The notes under the pieces were generated by a model, which saw nothing but the letters and a program-made list of their open reading frames with translations, ran no database searches and was not told the DNA's origin. This document shows positions 46,960 to 56,903 of a stretch of DNA of 64,000 nt, in pieces (the first letter of the stretch is position 1; the number at the start of each line of letters is the position of its first letter). Source of the DNA: Aquamicrobium lusatiense (lineage in GTDB: Bacteria > Pseudomonadota > Alphaproteobacteria > Rhizobiales > Rhizobiaceae); NCBI RefSeq assembly GCF_014201615.1, contig NZ_JACHEU010000001.1, positions 2,499,631-2,563,630 on the forward strand. The letters are read 5' to 3'. The translations under genes were made by a program, and so were the position numbers.

Positions 46960-47499
46960 TTAGCCGCCGTTCCCGGGCGTCATCTGCGTGGCCCCGGTTT
47001 CGTTCAGCCTCGGGTGCCGTACCATATCGCCTACAGATATGCCTTCCCTGCCGGTCGTTCCAGCCTTCAGTTCAAGCACATAGCGAACAGGTTTTTCCGG
47101 CGAGATAGGGGCGATGGAATAAGGCTCGCCCGGCAGAATAGCCTCAATGCGGCCTTGCTCCGCAATGAACACGAGGTCGAGCGCCATGGGCGTGTTCTTC
47201 ATCCAGAAGCTCACCGGCCGGGTTTCCTCAAAAATGAACAGCATGCCGCGATCGTCCGGCATTGTCCGGCGATACATCAGGCCCGCCGAACGATTGGCGC
47301 CGTTATCAGCCACCTCGATGGCAAAAAAACGCGGGCCGGTGGTGGTGGCGATTTCCAGCGGATCCGCGTCGACCGGCAGAAGCATCGGCTGGCCGGCCGC
47401 TACCTCCGTTCCTTGCGAAAGAGACGGCGCAGAAACAGCTATCACCAGCGCGAGGCAGGCAAGCACACCCGCCAGCCAACTCCAGCGTTTCACGATCAT
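46960..47499 (-). CDS. DUF192 family exported protein
   Basis: 179 aa with an N-terminal signal peptide or anchor (LAGVLACLALVIAVSAPSLS). The DUF192 domain (about residues 55-165) shows FAIEVADN, AGLMYRRTMPDDRGMLFIF, the FWMKNTPMALDLVFI motif and the closing YVLELKAG...GISVGDMV. The family is widespread and of unknown function. The C-terminal tail of about 15 residues is poorly structured. Confidence 0.88.
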   Translation of the reverse strand: MIVKRWSWLAGVLACLALVIAVSAPSLSQGTEVAAGQPMLLPVDADPLEIATTTGPRFFAIEVADNGANRSAGLMYRRTMPDDRGMLFIFEETRPVSFWMKNTPMALDLVFIAEQGRIEAILPGEPYSIAPISPEKPVRYVLELKAGTTGREGISVGDMVRHPRLNETGATQMTPGNGG

Positions 47500-47574
47500 T
47501 GCGCCACTCTTTCAGCCAGTTTCTGCCGGCACCTTATTGGCAAGGAGGTTTTCCGGGCAAGATCGAAGATGATT

Positions 47575-47670
47575 GAAAAAGAAACGCACTGCCTGACCGC
47601 CGTGGCGAGAGACGATCAGCCACAGAAATAGACGGGCAGCCACGGAAATGTGGCATCCGCGGTCAGTGCG
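47575..47670 (-). terminator. Large branched terminator overlapping the csp stop codon
   Basis: On the minus strand, CGCACTGACCGC (47670-47659) contains the csp stop codon and pairs with GCGGTCAGGCAGTGCG (47600-47585) leaving a 4-nt bulge. The distal arm is followed by TTTCTTTTTC. The roughly 58-nt interior can fold into smaller stems (GCCACGG/CCGTGGC and CCAC/GTGG). It is an intrinsic terminator with an unusually large loop, or an RNA structure that couples translation to termination. Confidence 0.55.
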
Positions 47671-48259
47671 AAACCGGCAGAGTTCCAACGTCGGGGTGAA
47701 TTTCCGCAGCCATCAGACCCTTCTCGCCCCGTCCGAAGCGGACCAGAACGACCTGCCCGGGCCGCAATTCGGTGACGCCGAAGCGGCGCAGCGTTTCCAT
47801 GTGAACGAAAATGTCTTCGGTGCCCTCGCCACGGGTCAGGAAACCAAAGCCCTTGGTGCGGTTGAACCACTTCACCAGGGCTCGCTCCAGCCCGCTTTCC
47901 GGCGTGACAACCACATGGGTGCGCTGCTCGGGAAGCTCCGTCGGATGCGTTGCCGTCGACATGTCGATGGAGAGGACGCGGAATGCCTGCAGGCCGCGGT
48001 CCCCCTGCTTAACCAGGCAAACGATGCGAGCGCCTTCCTGAGCGGTCTGAAAACCGTCACGGCGCAGGCAGGTGACATGCAGGAGAATATCGCCGAGATG
48101 CGGCTCATCCGGCAGGATGAAACCATATCCCTTGGCGACGTCGAACCACTTGATCGCACCAGAAACTTCAGTGAGATCAGCGCTGTCAGCATGTTCCTGA
48201 CGAGCGACTGTGTCGGTCCGGTCCGCTTCCCGCCCCGTAAAAGAGGCTTTTTCCCCCAT
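47663..48259 (-). CDS. Tandem cold-shock-domain protein
   Basis: 198-aa protein with two CSD domains joined by a linker. CSD1 (about residues 33-100) has [16 protein letters not shown] (RNP1 KGYGFI) and [12 protein letters not shown]2 (about residues 125-190) has [16 protein letters not shown] and [10 protein letters not shown] (RNP2). Double-CSD proteins of this length are characteristic of alphaproteobacteria and bind single-stranded RNA or DNA. ATG 48259 (MGEKASFTG) has a GGGGG stretch 7 nt upstream; ATG 48280 and GTG 48286 are longer options. It is divergent from the glyoxalase gene. Confidence 0.88.
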   Translation of the reverse strand: MGEKASFTGREADRTDTVARQEHADSADLTEVSGAIKWFDVAKGYGFILPDEPHLGDILLHVTCLRRDGFQTAQEGARIVCLVKQGDRGLQAFRVLSIDMSTATHPTELPEQRTHVVVTPESGLERALVKWFNRTKGFGFLTRGEGTEDIFVHMETLRRFGVTELRPGQVVLVRFGRGEKGLMAAEIHPDVGTLPVSH

Positions 48260-48443
48260 CAGAACGCCCCCATCTGGCATCAACACACAACTGATTCTTC
48301 AACCGCAGGATAGCATTCCGGGTTCGCAATTGTGCAAGAGCAGAGATACATTTTGCACGTATCATTCAGTTGTATTGACGGACCCCTCGGTTGCCGCCGC
48401 TGATCGCCGACCCTATGTTGCAGGCTCCGCTCAGGAGGTTTTC

Positions 48444-48884
48444 ATGCGTTATCTACACACCATGGTTCGGGTCGCCGATGTCGACGCCGCGCTCGACTTC
48501 TACTGCAACAAGCTGGGCATGAGCGAAGTGCGCAGGCAGGAAAACGAACAGGGTCGCTTCACCCTGATATTCCTTGCCGCAGATCATGATGAAAAAAACG
48601 GACGCGAGGCGAGCGCGCCCCTGCTCGAACTCACCTACAACTGGGATCCCGAAACCTATTCCGGCGGCAGGAATTTCGGCCATCTCGCCTATGAGGTCGA
48701 AGACATCTATGAAACCTGCCGGAAACTGATGGACAAGGGCGTCACCATCAACCGCCCGCCGCGCGATGGCTATATGGCGTTCATCAAATCTCCCGACGGC
48801 ATCTCCATCGAGCTGCTGCAAAAGGGGAACGCCAGGGAAAAAGCCGAGCCCTGGGCTTCCATGCCGAATACGGGAAGCTGGTAA
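48444..48884 (+). CDS. gloA: Lactoylglutathione lyase (glyoxalase I)
   Basis: Converts the methylglyoxal-glutathione hemithioacetal to S-lactoylglutathione. 146 aa. The four metal ligands of the bacterial Ni-dependent enzyme are in place: His5 ([10 protein letters not shown]), Glu62 (LELTYN), His80 (FGHLAYEV) and Glu123 (ISIELLQ). AGGAGG at about 9 nt before ATG 48444 fixes the start; the frame extends further upstream without coding character. Single gene. Confidence 0.95.
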   Translation: MRYLHTMVRVADVDAALDFYCNKLGMSEVRRQENEQGRFTLIFLAADHDEKNGREASAPLLELTYNWDPETYSGGRNFGHLAYEVEDIYETCRKLMDKGVTINRPPRDGYMAFIKSPDGISIELLQKGNAREKAEPWASMPNTGSW

Positions 48885-48885
48885 G

Positions 48886-48920
48886 AAAAAAGCCGCCCCC
48901 TGTAATTCACAAGGGGCGGC
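48886..48920 (-). terminator. Intrinsic terminator of rlpA, abutting the gloA stop
   Basis: Stem GCCGCCCC (48892-48899) with GGGGCGGC (48913-48920), 13-nt loop. The T tract is on the minus strand (six A at 48886-48891 on the plus strand), so it serves the convergent rlpA gene. It may also weakly stop gloA. Confidence 0.75.
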
Positions 48921-48940
48921 CTTGACCGGTCTTCGCGATC

Positions 48941-49306
48941 TCAGGCTTTTGCCATGCAGACCGATGTGTGGCCCGACTGGATAAATCCGAGCTGATTGGC
49001 CGCGGCCTTGGAAAGGTCGAGAACCCTTCCCTTCACGAAGGGTCCGCGATCGTTGATACGCACAACGATGCTCTTGCCGTTTTTCTTGTTGGTGACTTTC
49101 ACGCGTGTGCCGAAAGGCAGTGTGCGATGTGCAGCGGTCATGGCGGAGGGATTCATCTTCTCGCCGGATGCTGTCTTGGAATGCAGCGCATACCAGGATG
49201 CACGTCCACACTGAATGGTTGCAGAAGCGTCGGTCGTAAAGGCACCCGTCATCACGCCTGCTGCAACGGCGGCCATGATCACGGCCCGCCCGTTCCTTTT
49301 CGTCAT
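48941..49306 (-). CDS. rlpA: RlpA-type double-psi beta-barrel protein
   Basis: 121-aa exported protein. Signal peptide ends DASA-TI; the DPBB domain follows with [36 protein letters not shown] and [26 protein letters not shown], which carry the conserved Asp and His of RlpA lytic transglycosylases. There is no lipobox and no SPOR domain, so it is a minimal soluble form. Septal function is inferred from the family only. Confidence 0.88.
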   Translation of the reverse strand: MTKRNGRAVIMAAVAAGVMTGAFTTDASATIQCGRASWYALHSKTASGEKMNPSAMTAAHRTLPFGTRVKVTNKKNGKSIVVRINDRGPFVKGRVLDLSKAAANQLGFIQSGHTSVCMAKA

Positions 49307-49501
49307 TAAATCTGCTCCGTTGGTCGTGCGGAGCCACTAGACAAGAAATGAGGCGGCAAATGAGGTGATCAACCACCTGATTCGCTGCCATGGAACACGT
49401 TTGAAAAACTGTGGAAACAGTTTGTCAGGGCGCGCCTCCCATATTCGGATACGAAGGCAGCGGCGGATTCATAAATAATTAGGAAACAGCAATCTGAAAG
49501 C

Positions 49502-49530
49502 ATCCCGGCGTTACTTTGAACGGCCGGGAT
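49502..49530 (-). terminator. Hairpin downstream of ntrX
   Basis: ATCCCGGC/GCCGGGAT, 8-bp stem with a 13-nt loop that can add GTT/AAC pairs, 16 nt past the ntrX stop. Few T follow on the minus strand, so termination efficiency is uncertain. The rest of the 240-nt gap to rlpA has only a short inverted repeat AAACTG/CAGTTT (49406-49423). Confidence 0.5.
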
Positions 49531-49546
49531 TCAATCATGGATTATC

Positions 49547-50908
49547 TCAGACGCCCAGAGACTTAAGCTTTCTGTGCAGAGCGGAACGCTCCATGCCGAT
49601 GAATTCGGCTGTGCGTGAAATATTGCCGCCGAAGCGGTTGATCTGCGCGATGAGATAATCCTTCTCGAACTGCTCGCGCGCCTCGCGCAGCGGCAACGCC
49701 ATGATGTGCTGATCCGACTGGCCGGGTGTGCGGGGCATCACATCGCCGATTTCCCCCGGCAGCAGATCCGCCGTGATCGGCGCTTCCACGTCATCGCCGC
49801 GAACGAGGATCATCAGGCGCTCGATGTTGTTGCGCAACTGGCGGATGTTCCCCGGCCAGTTGTGAGCCTGCAGCACGGCCATCGCATCATCGCCCACACG
49901 GCGTGGCTTCATGCCCACCTGCCGGGCCACCTGCTTCATGAAGTGGTCGACCAGATAGGGAATGTCCTCGCGGCGCTCCGCCAGTCCCGGCACCATGACC
50001 GGCACGACCGCCAGACGGTGGTACAGGTCTTCGCGAAAGCGGCCGTCCGCGATCATCGCCTCAAGGTTCTGCGCGGTGGACGAAATGATGCGCACATCGA
50101 CCTTCACCCGCTTGGTGCCGCCGACGCGCTCGAACTGCTGGTCGACCAGAACGCGCAAAATCTTGTTCTGCGTCTCGCGCGGCATGTCGGCCACTTCATC
50201 GATGTAGAGAATGCCGCGATGCGCCTCTTCCAGCGCGCCAACCTTGCGCTCGGTGCCGTTGGATTCCGTGCCGAACAGCTCGATTTCCATGCGCTCCGGC
50301 GTGATCGTGGCAGCACTCAGCGTCACGAACGGCCCGCTCTTGCGCGACGACATGGCATGGATGGCGCGCGCCGTCAGTTCCTTGCCGGAACCAGAGGGAC
50401 CGATGATCATGACGCGGCTGTTGGTGGGTGCCACGCGCTCGATCGTCTGGCGCAACTGGCTCATGGCGGAAGACATGCCGATGAGGTCGAAGGTCTCTCC
50501 GCTGCGCTGCCTGAGATCGGAAACCTCGCGTTTCAGCTTGGAGGTTTCCAGCGCCCTTTCCGCGACGAGGATGAGCCGGTCCGCCTTGAACGGCTTCTCG
50601 ATGAAATCATAAGCACCGCGGCGTATTGCCGACACGGCCGTCTCGATATTGCCGTGGCCCGAGATCATCACCACCGGAAGGTTCGGATGCATGGTCTTGA
50701 TCTCGTCCAGCAATGCCAGACCATCCAGCCGCGACCCCTGCAGCCAGATGTCGAGAAAGATCAGGCGCGGCGCGCGCTCCGCGATCGCCGCCAGCGCGCT
50801 GTCGGCATCATGGGCCGTGCGCGTTTCATGACCTTCATCGCTCAAAATCCCCGCGACGAGTTCGCGAATGTCTTCTTCGTCATCGACGATAAGAATATCA
50901 GACGCCAT
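49547..50908 (-). CDS. ntrX: Nitrogen assimilation response regulator NtrX
   Basis: 453 aa. REC domain with Asp53 (FLDIWLQGSRLDG), AAA+ domain with Walker A GPSGSGKELTARAIH and Walker B ILYIDEVADMP, and a C-terminal Fis-type helix-turn-helix (FGGNISRTAEFIGMERSALHRKLKSL). The sigma-54-contacting GAFTGA loop is absent: the stretch between LFGTESNG and ALEEAHRG lacks it. It therefore probably does not activate sigma-54 like NtrC. Partner of NtrY; the start overlaps the ntrY end by 11 nt. It is linked to nitrogen, redox and envelope control in Brucella and rhizobia. Confidence 0.95.
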   Translation of the reverse strand: MASDILIVDDEEDIRELVAGILSDEGHETRTAHDADSALAAIAERAPRLIFLDIWLQGSRLDGLALLDEIKTMHPNLPVVMISGHGNIETAVSAIRRGAYDFIEKPFKADRLILVAERALETSKLKREVSDLRQRSGETFDLIGMSSAMSQLRQTIERVAPTNSRVMIIGPSGSGKELTARAIHAMSSRKSGPFVTLSAATITPERMEIELFGTESNGTERKVGALEEAHRGILYIDEVADMPRETQNKILRVLVDQQFERVGGTKRVKVDVRIISSTAQNLEAMIADGRFREDLYHRLAVVPVMVPGLAERREDIPYLVDHFMKQVARQVGMKPRRVGDDAMAVLQAHNWPGNIRQLRNNIERLMILVRGDDVEAPITADLLPGEIGDVMPRTPGQSDQHIMALPLREAREQFEKDYLIAQINRFGGNISRTAEFIGMERSALHRKLKSLGV

Positions 50909-53180
50909 TTTCGACCTTTACAGTTTCTTTTTCAGACGATGAGCCGGCGGAGGTGGGGGCAGAGCCTCCGGCAGCAGGAAGGATGATCGTGACCATGGCG
51001 CCTCTTCCGCCATGGAATTCTTGCGGTGCATCATGAAGCTCCAGGCGACCGCCATGGTCTTCGACGATCTTCTTGACGATAGCGAGGCCGAGGCCCGTGC
51101 CTTTGTCACGCGTCGTCATATAGGGCTCCAGAAGCCGCTGGCGATGTTCACGCGGCAGGCCCTTGCCATTATCGATGACGTCGACGCGGATGGTGTCTCC
51201 CTCGCGGCCGGCGCGGATCATGATGACGCTCGACGAGCCATCCTCGCGCTCCACGCCCTCCATCGCTTCCGACGCATTCTTGATGACGTTGCCGAAAGCC
51301 TGCGACAAAAGCCTCGTATCGAATGTTCCGGGCAGCGGCTCATTGCCGAACTGGCGCTCGAAACGGATATCGGGGCGGCTGACCTCGACGAGGAACGAAG
51401 CCTCGCGCAAAGGTTCGCGCAGATCCAGCTGCTTCATGTCGGGCTTCGGCATGCGTGCGAAGGAGGAGAATTCGTCCACCATGCGGCCGATGTCGCCCAC
51501 TTGGCGGATGATGGTGTCCGTGCACTGGTCGAACACTTCGCGATCCTCGGTGATCACCTTGCCGTAGCGCCGCTTGATGCGCTCCGCCGAAAGCTGGATC
51601 GGGGTCAGCGGGTTCTTGATCTCATGGGCAATGCGCCGGGCAACATCGGCCCATGCGGACGAGCGCTGGGCGGTGACGAGATCGGTGATGTCGTCCACCG
51701 TCACCACATAGGACTTCGAGGCATCCTCGTTGTCCTCTTCCTCCATGGTGACCTGGATGTTGAAGGTGCGCTCCGCACCCGAGCGATAGAACGTCACCTG
51801 CTCGCGATAGACCGGCTTTTCCGACTTGCGCCCGATCTCGAAAGCCCGGCCGACCAGCGGCAGCAGCACGGAGAGATTCTGTCCGGTGGCTGTCTCCGCA
51901 TCGATTGCCAGCATGATCTCCGCCGAGCGGTTGACGATGGTGACGATGCCTTCCGCGTCGACGCCGATAACCCCCGCCGTCACGCCTTCCAGAACCGCTT
52001 CGGAGAAGCGGCGGCGCTCGTCTATCTGGTCCTTTGCCGTCAGCAACTCGTTGCGCTGCGATTTCAGCTCCAGCAGCATGTTGTTGAAGGTCGCGCCCAG
52101 CGAGGCGACGTCGCCGTCGGATGGACGCACCGGCACCGACACGTCGAGATTGCCCGTCGCCACCTCGTCAGCCGCGCCGATCAGCTGGCGGATCGGCCGC
52201 ACCAGCCGGTCAGCAACGGCAATGCCGGTCCAGACGGCGGAGAGAATGATGATCAGCGTCATCGACAGATAGGGCAGCGCGAAGGCGATCTGCGACGGGC
52301 GCCGGTTCGATTCCAGCCCGCGATATTCATCGACATTCGCGCGCACGATCTCGCGGGCCTTGATCACTTCCGGGTCGATCACCCGGATCGTGTAGAGAAA
52401 CAGCCCCTCAAGCTCGCGCAGCTTGACGATCGCGCCCATGATGTTGCGCGTGCGCGGCTCGATCAGCAGCGGCGGGCCGCTTTCGGCCTCCTGGATGGCA
52501 CCTTCCGGTGGCTCCGGCATGGCGAAATCAGCCGAGGTTTGCGCGCTCATCACGAATGAGCCGTCCGACCTCACCAGCGCGGCATGGGCAAGCCCCCGTC
52601 CCACAGCCTCCTTGTTCAGGAGATCTAGAAAACCGGTACGGTCGAGCCCGTAGAGCGTACGCGCGCTGTCCAGATCATAAGCCATCGACAGGGTCGTGCC
52701 CTGAAGGTTGCGGGCATTCTCCTGCACATAGGCGTCGGCAATCGAAAGAGACGAGTTGATGATCGTCTTGGTTCTGATCTCGAACCATCTGTCGAGCCCG
52801 ACATTCAGCGTGATGGAGGCGACGATCGCCACCATGATCGCCGGTATAGCCGCCACCAGCGCGAACATGGTCACGATGCGCACATGCAAACGCGAAGCCG
52901 CCTTGCCGATGCGTCGCGCCAGCAGGATGCGATGAATCTCGCGGCCGATGAGCGCCATCAGCATCAGAATGAAAAGGGCGTTTGCCGCGATGAGAACGAG
53001 CGTGATGGTGCCGTCCGGCGCGATGGGCGTGGCGCCAACGAGAATCGCGAAGGATGCGCCTGCCGTAAAAAGGGCGCCCAGTATCGCCAGAATGCCCGGC
53101 AGGGCGAGCAGACGCCTGCCTTCCTGCGCGCGGCTTCTGGGCAGTCGCACCTGACCGGTGCTGAGAATTTGAGTCGCCAT
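50898..53180 (-). CDS. ntrY: Sensor histidine kinase NtrY
   Basis: Membrane sensor of about 760 aa. N-terminal membrane segments (LALPGILAILGALFTAGASF, FALVAAIPAIMVAIVASI and others) enclose a periplasmic domain of about 170 residues, then HAMP (RPIRQLIGAADEVATGNLDV), PAS (VIGVDAEGIVTIVNRSAEIML), HisKA with the phospho-acceptor His in [17 protein letters not shown], and the HATPase N, G1 and G2 boxes (KGTGLGLAIVKKIVEDHGG). ATG 53180 (MATQILS) has AGGGCGG upstream; ATG 53198 is the longer option. Confidence 0.95.
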   Translation of the reverse strand: MATQILSTGQVRLPRSRAQEGRRLLALPGILAILGALFTAGASFAILVGATPIAPDGTITLVLIAANALFILMLMALIGREIHRILLARRIGKAASRLHVRIVTMFALVAAIPAIMVAIVASITLNVGLDRWFEIRTKTIINSSLSIADAYVQENARNLQGTTLSMAYDLDSARTLYGLDRTGFLDLLNKEAVGRGLAHAALVRSDGSFVMSAQTSADFAMPEPPEGAIQEAESGPPLLIEPRTRNIMGAIVKLRELEGLFLYTIRVIDPEVIKAREIVRANVDEYRGLESNRRPSQIAFALPYLSMTLIIILSAVWTGIAVADRLVRPIRQLIGAADEVATGNLDVSVPVRPSDGDVASLGATFNNMLLELKSQRNELLTAKDQIDERRRFSEAVLEGVTAGVIGVDAEGIVTIVNRSAEIMLAIDAETATGQNLSVLLPLVGRAFEIGRKSEKPVYREQVTFYRSGAERTFNIQVTMEEEDNEDASKSYVVTVDDITDLVTAQRSSAWADVARRIAHEIKNPLTPIQLSAERIKRRYGKVITEDREVFDQCTDTIIRQVGDIGRMVDEFSSFARMPKPDMKQLDLREPLREASFLVEVSRPDIRFERQFGNEPLPGTFDTRLLSQAFGNVIKNASEAMEGVEREDGSSSVIMIRAGREGDTIRVDVIDNGKGLPREHRQRLLEPYMTTRDKGTGLGLAIVKKIVEDHGGRLELHDAPQEFHGGRGAMVTIILPAAGGSAPTSAGSSSEKETVKVENGV

Positions 53181-53198
53181 TCCGCCCTGTGACACCAT

Positions 53199-53293
53199 GA
53201 ATTGCGTTACATGTATGCAACATTGTGGCGATTATGCAACAAAACGGGCGAGAATATGGCCTCCCCTAGCAAAGCCGGCTCAGGACCGAGGCA
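53199..53293 (-). promoter_or_regulatory. ntrC-ntrY spacer with TATGCAACA direct repeats
   Basis: Two exact copies of TATGCAACA (53214-53222 and 53233-53241), 19 bp centre to centre, lie just upstream of ntrY. On the minus strand TTGCAT and TACATG with an 18-nt gap overlap the repeats and could be a promoter. The arrangement suggests a regulated internal promoter for ntrYX. Confidence 0.4.
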
Positions 53294-54748
53294 TCAGCCC
53301 GCAGACTTGTAGATGTTGATGCCCAGCTCGCGGATCTTCTTGCGCAAAGTGTTGCGATTGAGACCCAGCATTTCCGCGGCCTTGATCTGGTTGCCGCGCG
53401 TCGCCGTCATGGCCGCAAGCACCAGCGGATGCTCGACTTCGGCAAGGATGCGCTGATAGAGCCCCGGCGGCGGCAGTCCCGGCCCATAGGACGCGAAATG
53501 ACGCTGGAGATAATGCTCCATCGCCTGCCCTATCGAAAGGTTCTCAGGAATCAGCGTGCCGACAGCAATCGGATCCGGCCTTTCGCCCGAGTTCAGTTCT
53601 GCATCGATGATGTCGGCCGAGATTTCGTCCTGTGGATAAAGTGCGGCCAGCCGGCGCACGAGATTCTCAAGCTCCCGCACATTGCCCGGCCACGGGTAGC
53701 GTTTCATCAGGTCGACGCCGGCGGCGGCAATGCGCTTGGCCTGCAGACCCTCCTTTTCGCCCTGCTTGAAGAAATGGCGCACCAGATCGGGAATATCTTC
53801 CGAACGCTCGCGCAGCGCCGGCAGACGCAACGGCACAACGTTCAGGCGATAGAAGAGATCTTCGCGGAACAGGCCCTGATGGATGAGTCCGCGCAGGTCC
53901 TTGTTGGTGGCGGCGACGATGCGCACGTCGGTGCGGATCGGCGTGCGCCCGCCGACGGTCGTGTACTCGCCCTGCTGAAGGACGCGCAGCAGCCGGGTCT
54001 GCGCCTCCATCGGCATGTCGCCAATCTCGTCAAGGAAGAGTGTGCCGCCCTCAGCCTGCTCGAAACGGCCGGTGGAGCGGTTTTGCGCCCCGGTAAAAGC
54101 GCCCTTTTCGTGGCCGAACAGCTCGGATTCGATCAGGTCACGCGGAATAGCGGCCATGTTGATGGCCACGAACGGACCGTTGCGGCGGCGGCCATATTCA
54201 TGCAGCGCCCGCGCCACCAGTTCCTTGCCGGTGCCGGATTCGCCGGTGATCATCACTGTGAGGTCAGTCTGCATCATCCGCGCCAGCATGCGGTAGATGT
54301 CCTGCATGGCGGCGGAGCGCCCAACCAGTGGCAGAGAATCGGACTGATCCTCCGGCCTGTGATCGGCCTTCGCCTTGCGCGGCTCGGCAAGCGCCCGCTG
54401 CACGATGCCAAGCAACTCCGTCAGGTCGAACGGCTTTGGCAGATATTCATAGGCACCGGCCTCCGAGGCGCGGATAGCGGTGATGAAAGTGTTCTGCGCG
54501 CTCATCACCACCACAGGCAATTCGGGCCGCGCCTTGCGGATGCGCGGCAGCATGTCGAAGGCGTTCTCGTCGGGCATCACCACGTCGGTGATCACCAGAT
54601 CGCCCTCGCCCGCCGCCACCCAGCGCCACAGCGTGCCGGCATTTGAGGTCACGCGCACCTCATGGCCGGCCCGCGACAGCGCCTGAGTTAGAACGGTGCG
54701 GATAGCCGCGTCGTCATCCGCAACAAGTATCTGTCCATGCACGCTCAT
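53294..54748 (-). CDS. ntrC: Nitrogen regulation response regulator NtrC
   Basis: 484 aa. REC domain with Asp55 ([11 protein letters not shown]), AAA+ domain with Walker [17 protein letters not shown], the sigma-54 contact loop [11 protein letters not shown], Walker [12 protein letters not shown], and a C-terminal Fis-type DNA-binding domain ([26 protein letters not shown]). It activates nitrogen-assimilation promoters with sigma-54 when phosphorylated by NtrB. The start overlaps the ntrB stop by 4 nt. Confidence 0.97.
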   Translation of the reverse strand: MSVHGQILVADDDAAIRTVLTQALSRAGHEVRVTSNAGTLWRWVAAGEGDLVITDVVMPDENAFDMLPRIRKARPELPVVVMSAQNTFITAIRASEAGAYEYLPKPFDLTELLGIVQRALAEPRKAKADHRPEDQSDSLPLVGRSAAMQDIYRMLARMMQTDLTVMITGESGTGKELVARALHEYGRRRNGPFVAINMAAIPRDLIESELFGHEKGAFTGAQNRSTGRFEQAEGGTLFLDEIGDMPMEAQTRLLRVLQQGEYTTVGGRTPIRTDVRIVAATNKDLRGLIHQGLFREDLFYRLNVVPLRLPALRERSEDIPDLVRHFFKQGEKEGLQAKRIAAAGVDLMKRYPWPGNVRELENLVRRLAALYPQDEISADIIDAELNSGERPDPIAVGTLIPENLSIGQAMEHYLQRHFASYGPGLPPPGLYQRILAEVEHPLVLAAMTATRGNQIKAAEMLGLNRNTLRKKIRELGINIYKSAG

Positions 54749-55887
54749 CGGGCATTTCCCTGATCTGGAATCGGTTCATCCGGCACTGTCTCCTTCCATG
54801 CCGGCATCAGCACGCGGAAGGTGGTTCCACGCGAATTGGAATCGCATTCGACAATACCGCCATGCTCGCCCACGATCTTCGCGACCAGCGGCAGCCCCAG
54901 CCCCGACCCATTGGTCTTGGTCGTGATGAAGGGGTCGAACAGGATCGGCAACAGATCCTCGGCCACGCCGGGCCCGTTGTCGCGCACACAGAATTCCAGC
55001 GGCAGCGACACGCGCTCCTGCGTGCCCGGCACCGACATGCGGATGCCGGGGCGAAAGGCGGTGGTCAGCACGATTTCCCCCAGCGGATCGCTGCCCACCG
55101 CCTCGGCGGCGTTCTTGATCAGGTTGAGGAACACCTGAATGAGCTGGTCGCGATTTCCGTAAACCGGCGGCAGCGAGGGATCGTAATCCTCGGTGATGGT
55201 GATGCCGCGCGCGAACCCGTTTTTCGCAATCGCCTTCACGCGATCGAGCACCACATGAATATTAACCGGATAACGGTCAATCGGCCGCTCGTCCGAAAAC
55301 ACCTCCATGCGATCCACCAGCGCCACGATGCGGTCTGTCTCTTCGGTGATCAGGCGTGTCAGGGCCCGGTCTTCGTCGGATGCCGACTGTTCGAGGAGTT
55401 GTGCGGCACCCCTTATGCCCGAAAGCGGGTTCTTGATCTCGTGCGCCAGCATGGCGGCAAGGCCCGTCACCGAGCGCGCCGCGCCGCGATGGGTCATCTG
55501 ACGGTCGATCTTGTCCGCCATCGACCTTTCCTGAAACATAACCACGACGGAGCCCGGGAACTCCGGAACGGGCGCGGCATAGAGATCGACCATCTTCTCA
55601 ATACCAAGGCGCGGCGAGGAAATGTCGACGCGATATTCGTTCACCGGCGCGCGGCGCTCGCGCACCTGATCGACGAGGGCCAGCAACGGGCTGCCGAAGG
55701 GAATGAGCTTCGACAAGGTGCTGCGCCTCAGAACCGGGGCGCTGGAGCGGAAGAAGTCCTCGGCATCCGCATTGGCGAAGGAGATATAGCCTTCAGGATC
55801 GACCATGATGACGGGCCGCCTGATCGTGTTGAGAAGAATCTGCGCGGCATCGCCTGCATCCGCGGTCCTGATCGGTATCGAACTCAT
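54745..55887 (-). CDS. ntrB: Nitrogen regulation sensor kinase NtrB (GlnL)
   Basis: Cytoplasmic PII-regulated kinase/phosphatase, 380 aa from ATG 55887 ([12 protein letters not shown]). PAS domain ([23 protein letters not shown]), HisKA with His in [20 protein letters not shown], and HATPase boxes ([45 protein letters not shown]). The open frame continues upstream over dusB but that is shadow. Overlaps dusB by 4 nt upstream and ntrC by 4 nt downstream. Confidence 0.97.
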   Translation of the reverse strand: MSSIPIRTADAGDAAQILLNTIRRPVIMVDPEGYISFANADAEDFFRSSAPVLRRSTLSKLIPFGSPLLALVDQVRERRAPVNEYRVDISSPRLGIEKMVDLYAAPVPEFPGSVVVMFQERSMADKIDRQMTHRGAARSVTGLAAMLAHEIKNPLSGIRGAAQLLEQSASDEDRALTRLITEETDRIVALVDRMEVFSDERPIDRYPVNIHVVLDRVKAIAKNGFARGITITEDYDPSLPPVYGNRDQLIQVFLNLIKNAAEAVGSDPLGEIVLTTAFRPGIRMSVPGTQERVSLPLEFCVRDNGPGVAEDLLPILFDPFITTKTNGSGLGLPLVAKIVGEHGGIVECDSNSRGTTFRVLMPAWKETVPDEPIPDQGNAR

Positions 55888-56903
55888 GCCGCGTCCCTCG
55901 CATTGGCGGGTTGGCTGAAAATCTCGTTCAGCAGCGAAATCACCTGACGAGGATCGCCGCAGGTCAGCAACGCCTTGCGCTGGCCCGCGCCAACGGACGG
56001 CGCATGGCGGTCGAGATACCAGCCCAGATGCTTGCGCGCCTGCCGCAGACCGCTTTCCCTGCCGTAAAGCGACAGCATGTCCTCGTAGTGCGCGGTGACA
56101 TAGGAGGCCAGTTCGCTTCCTGCGGATGGAATTTCCGGCGCGGCGACACCGCTGGCAGCAGAAGCGATCTCGCCGGCCGTCCACGGCGCGCCATAATGCG
56201 CGCGACCGACCATGACGGCGTCGGCCCCCGACTCCCGCAGGATCGTTCCCGCATCCTCCGGCGAGCCGACATCGCCATTGGCGACAACCGGAACCTTGAC
56301 GGCAGCCTTGACCCCGGCAATCGCCTTCCAGTCAGCGCTGCCCTTGTAGAACTGGCAGCGCGTGCGCCCATGCACCGTCACCATCTTCACACCAGCCTGT
56401 TCCGCGCGCTGCGCCAGAACCGGCGCGTTCAGCACGTTTTCATCCCAGCCGAGCCGCATCTTGACGGTGACGGGAACGTCCACCGCGCCGACCACAGCCT
56501 CGATGAGCGTCAGCGCATGGTCGAGGTCCAGCATCAGGGCCGACCCGGCATAACCGCCCGTCACCTTCTTGGCAGGACAGCCCATATTGATGTCGATGAT
56601 GTCGGCACCCTCACCCACGGCGATGCGCGCGGCTTCGGCCATGTGAGCAGCCTCGCGCCCCGCAAGCTGAACCATGTGCACCGGCAGGCCAGAGTGACGG
56701 ATGCGCAGGTCGAAGCCCGCGCGTCCCTTCGCCAGTTCGCCGCTGGCCACCATTTCCGAAATGACGAGGCCCGCGCCATGGGCATAGGCCCGCCTGCGAA
56801 AGGGCTCATCGGTGACGCCCGACATCGGCGCCAGAAAAACGCGATTGCGAATTTCGACGCCGCCTATATCCAAAGGCTTGGACAGGATGGCCTGATCGGG
56901 CAT
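55884..56903 (-). CDS. dusB: tRNA-dihydrouridine synthase DusB (NifR3)
   Basis: FMN-dependent reduction of uridine in the tRNA D-loop, about 339 aa. FMN barrel motifs: [17 protein letters not shown], the catalytic Cys in [54 protein letters not shown] and [13 protein letters not shown]. It is first in dusB-ntrB-ntrC, the classic nifR3 operon of alphaproteobacteria. ATG 56903 (MPDQAIL) is used; TTG 56909 is a longer in-frame alternative. Confidence 0.96.
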   Translation of the reverse strand: MPDQAILSKPLDIGGVEIRNRVFLAPMSGVTDEPFRRRAYAHGAGLVISEMVASGELAKGRAGFDLRIRHSGLPVHMVQLAGREAAHMAEAARIAVGEGADIIDINMGCPAKKVTGGYAGSALMLDLDHALTLIEAVVGAVDVPVTVKMRLGWDENVLNAPVLAQRAEQAGVKMVTVHGRTRCQFYKGSADWKAIAGVKAAVKVPVVANGDVGSPEDAGTILRESGADAVMVGRAHYGAPWTAGEIASAASGVAAPEIPSAGSELASYVTAHYEDMLSLYGRESGLRQARKHLGWYLDRHAPSVGAGQRKALLTCGDPRQVISLLNEIFSQPANARDAA

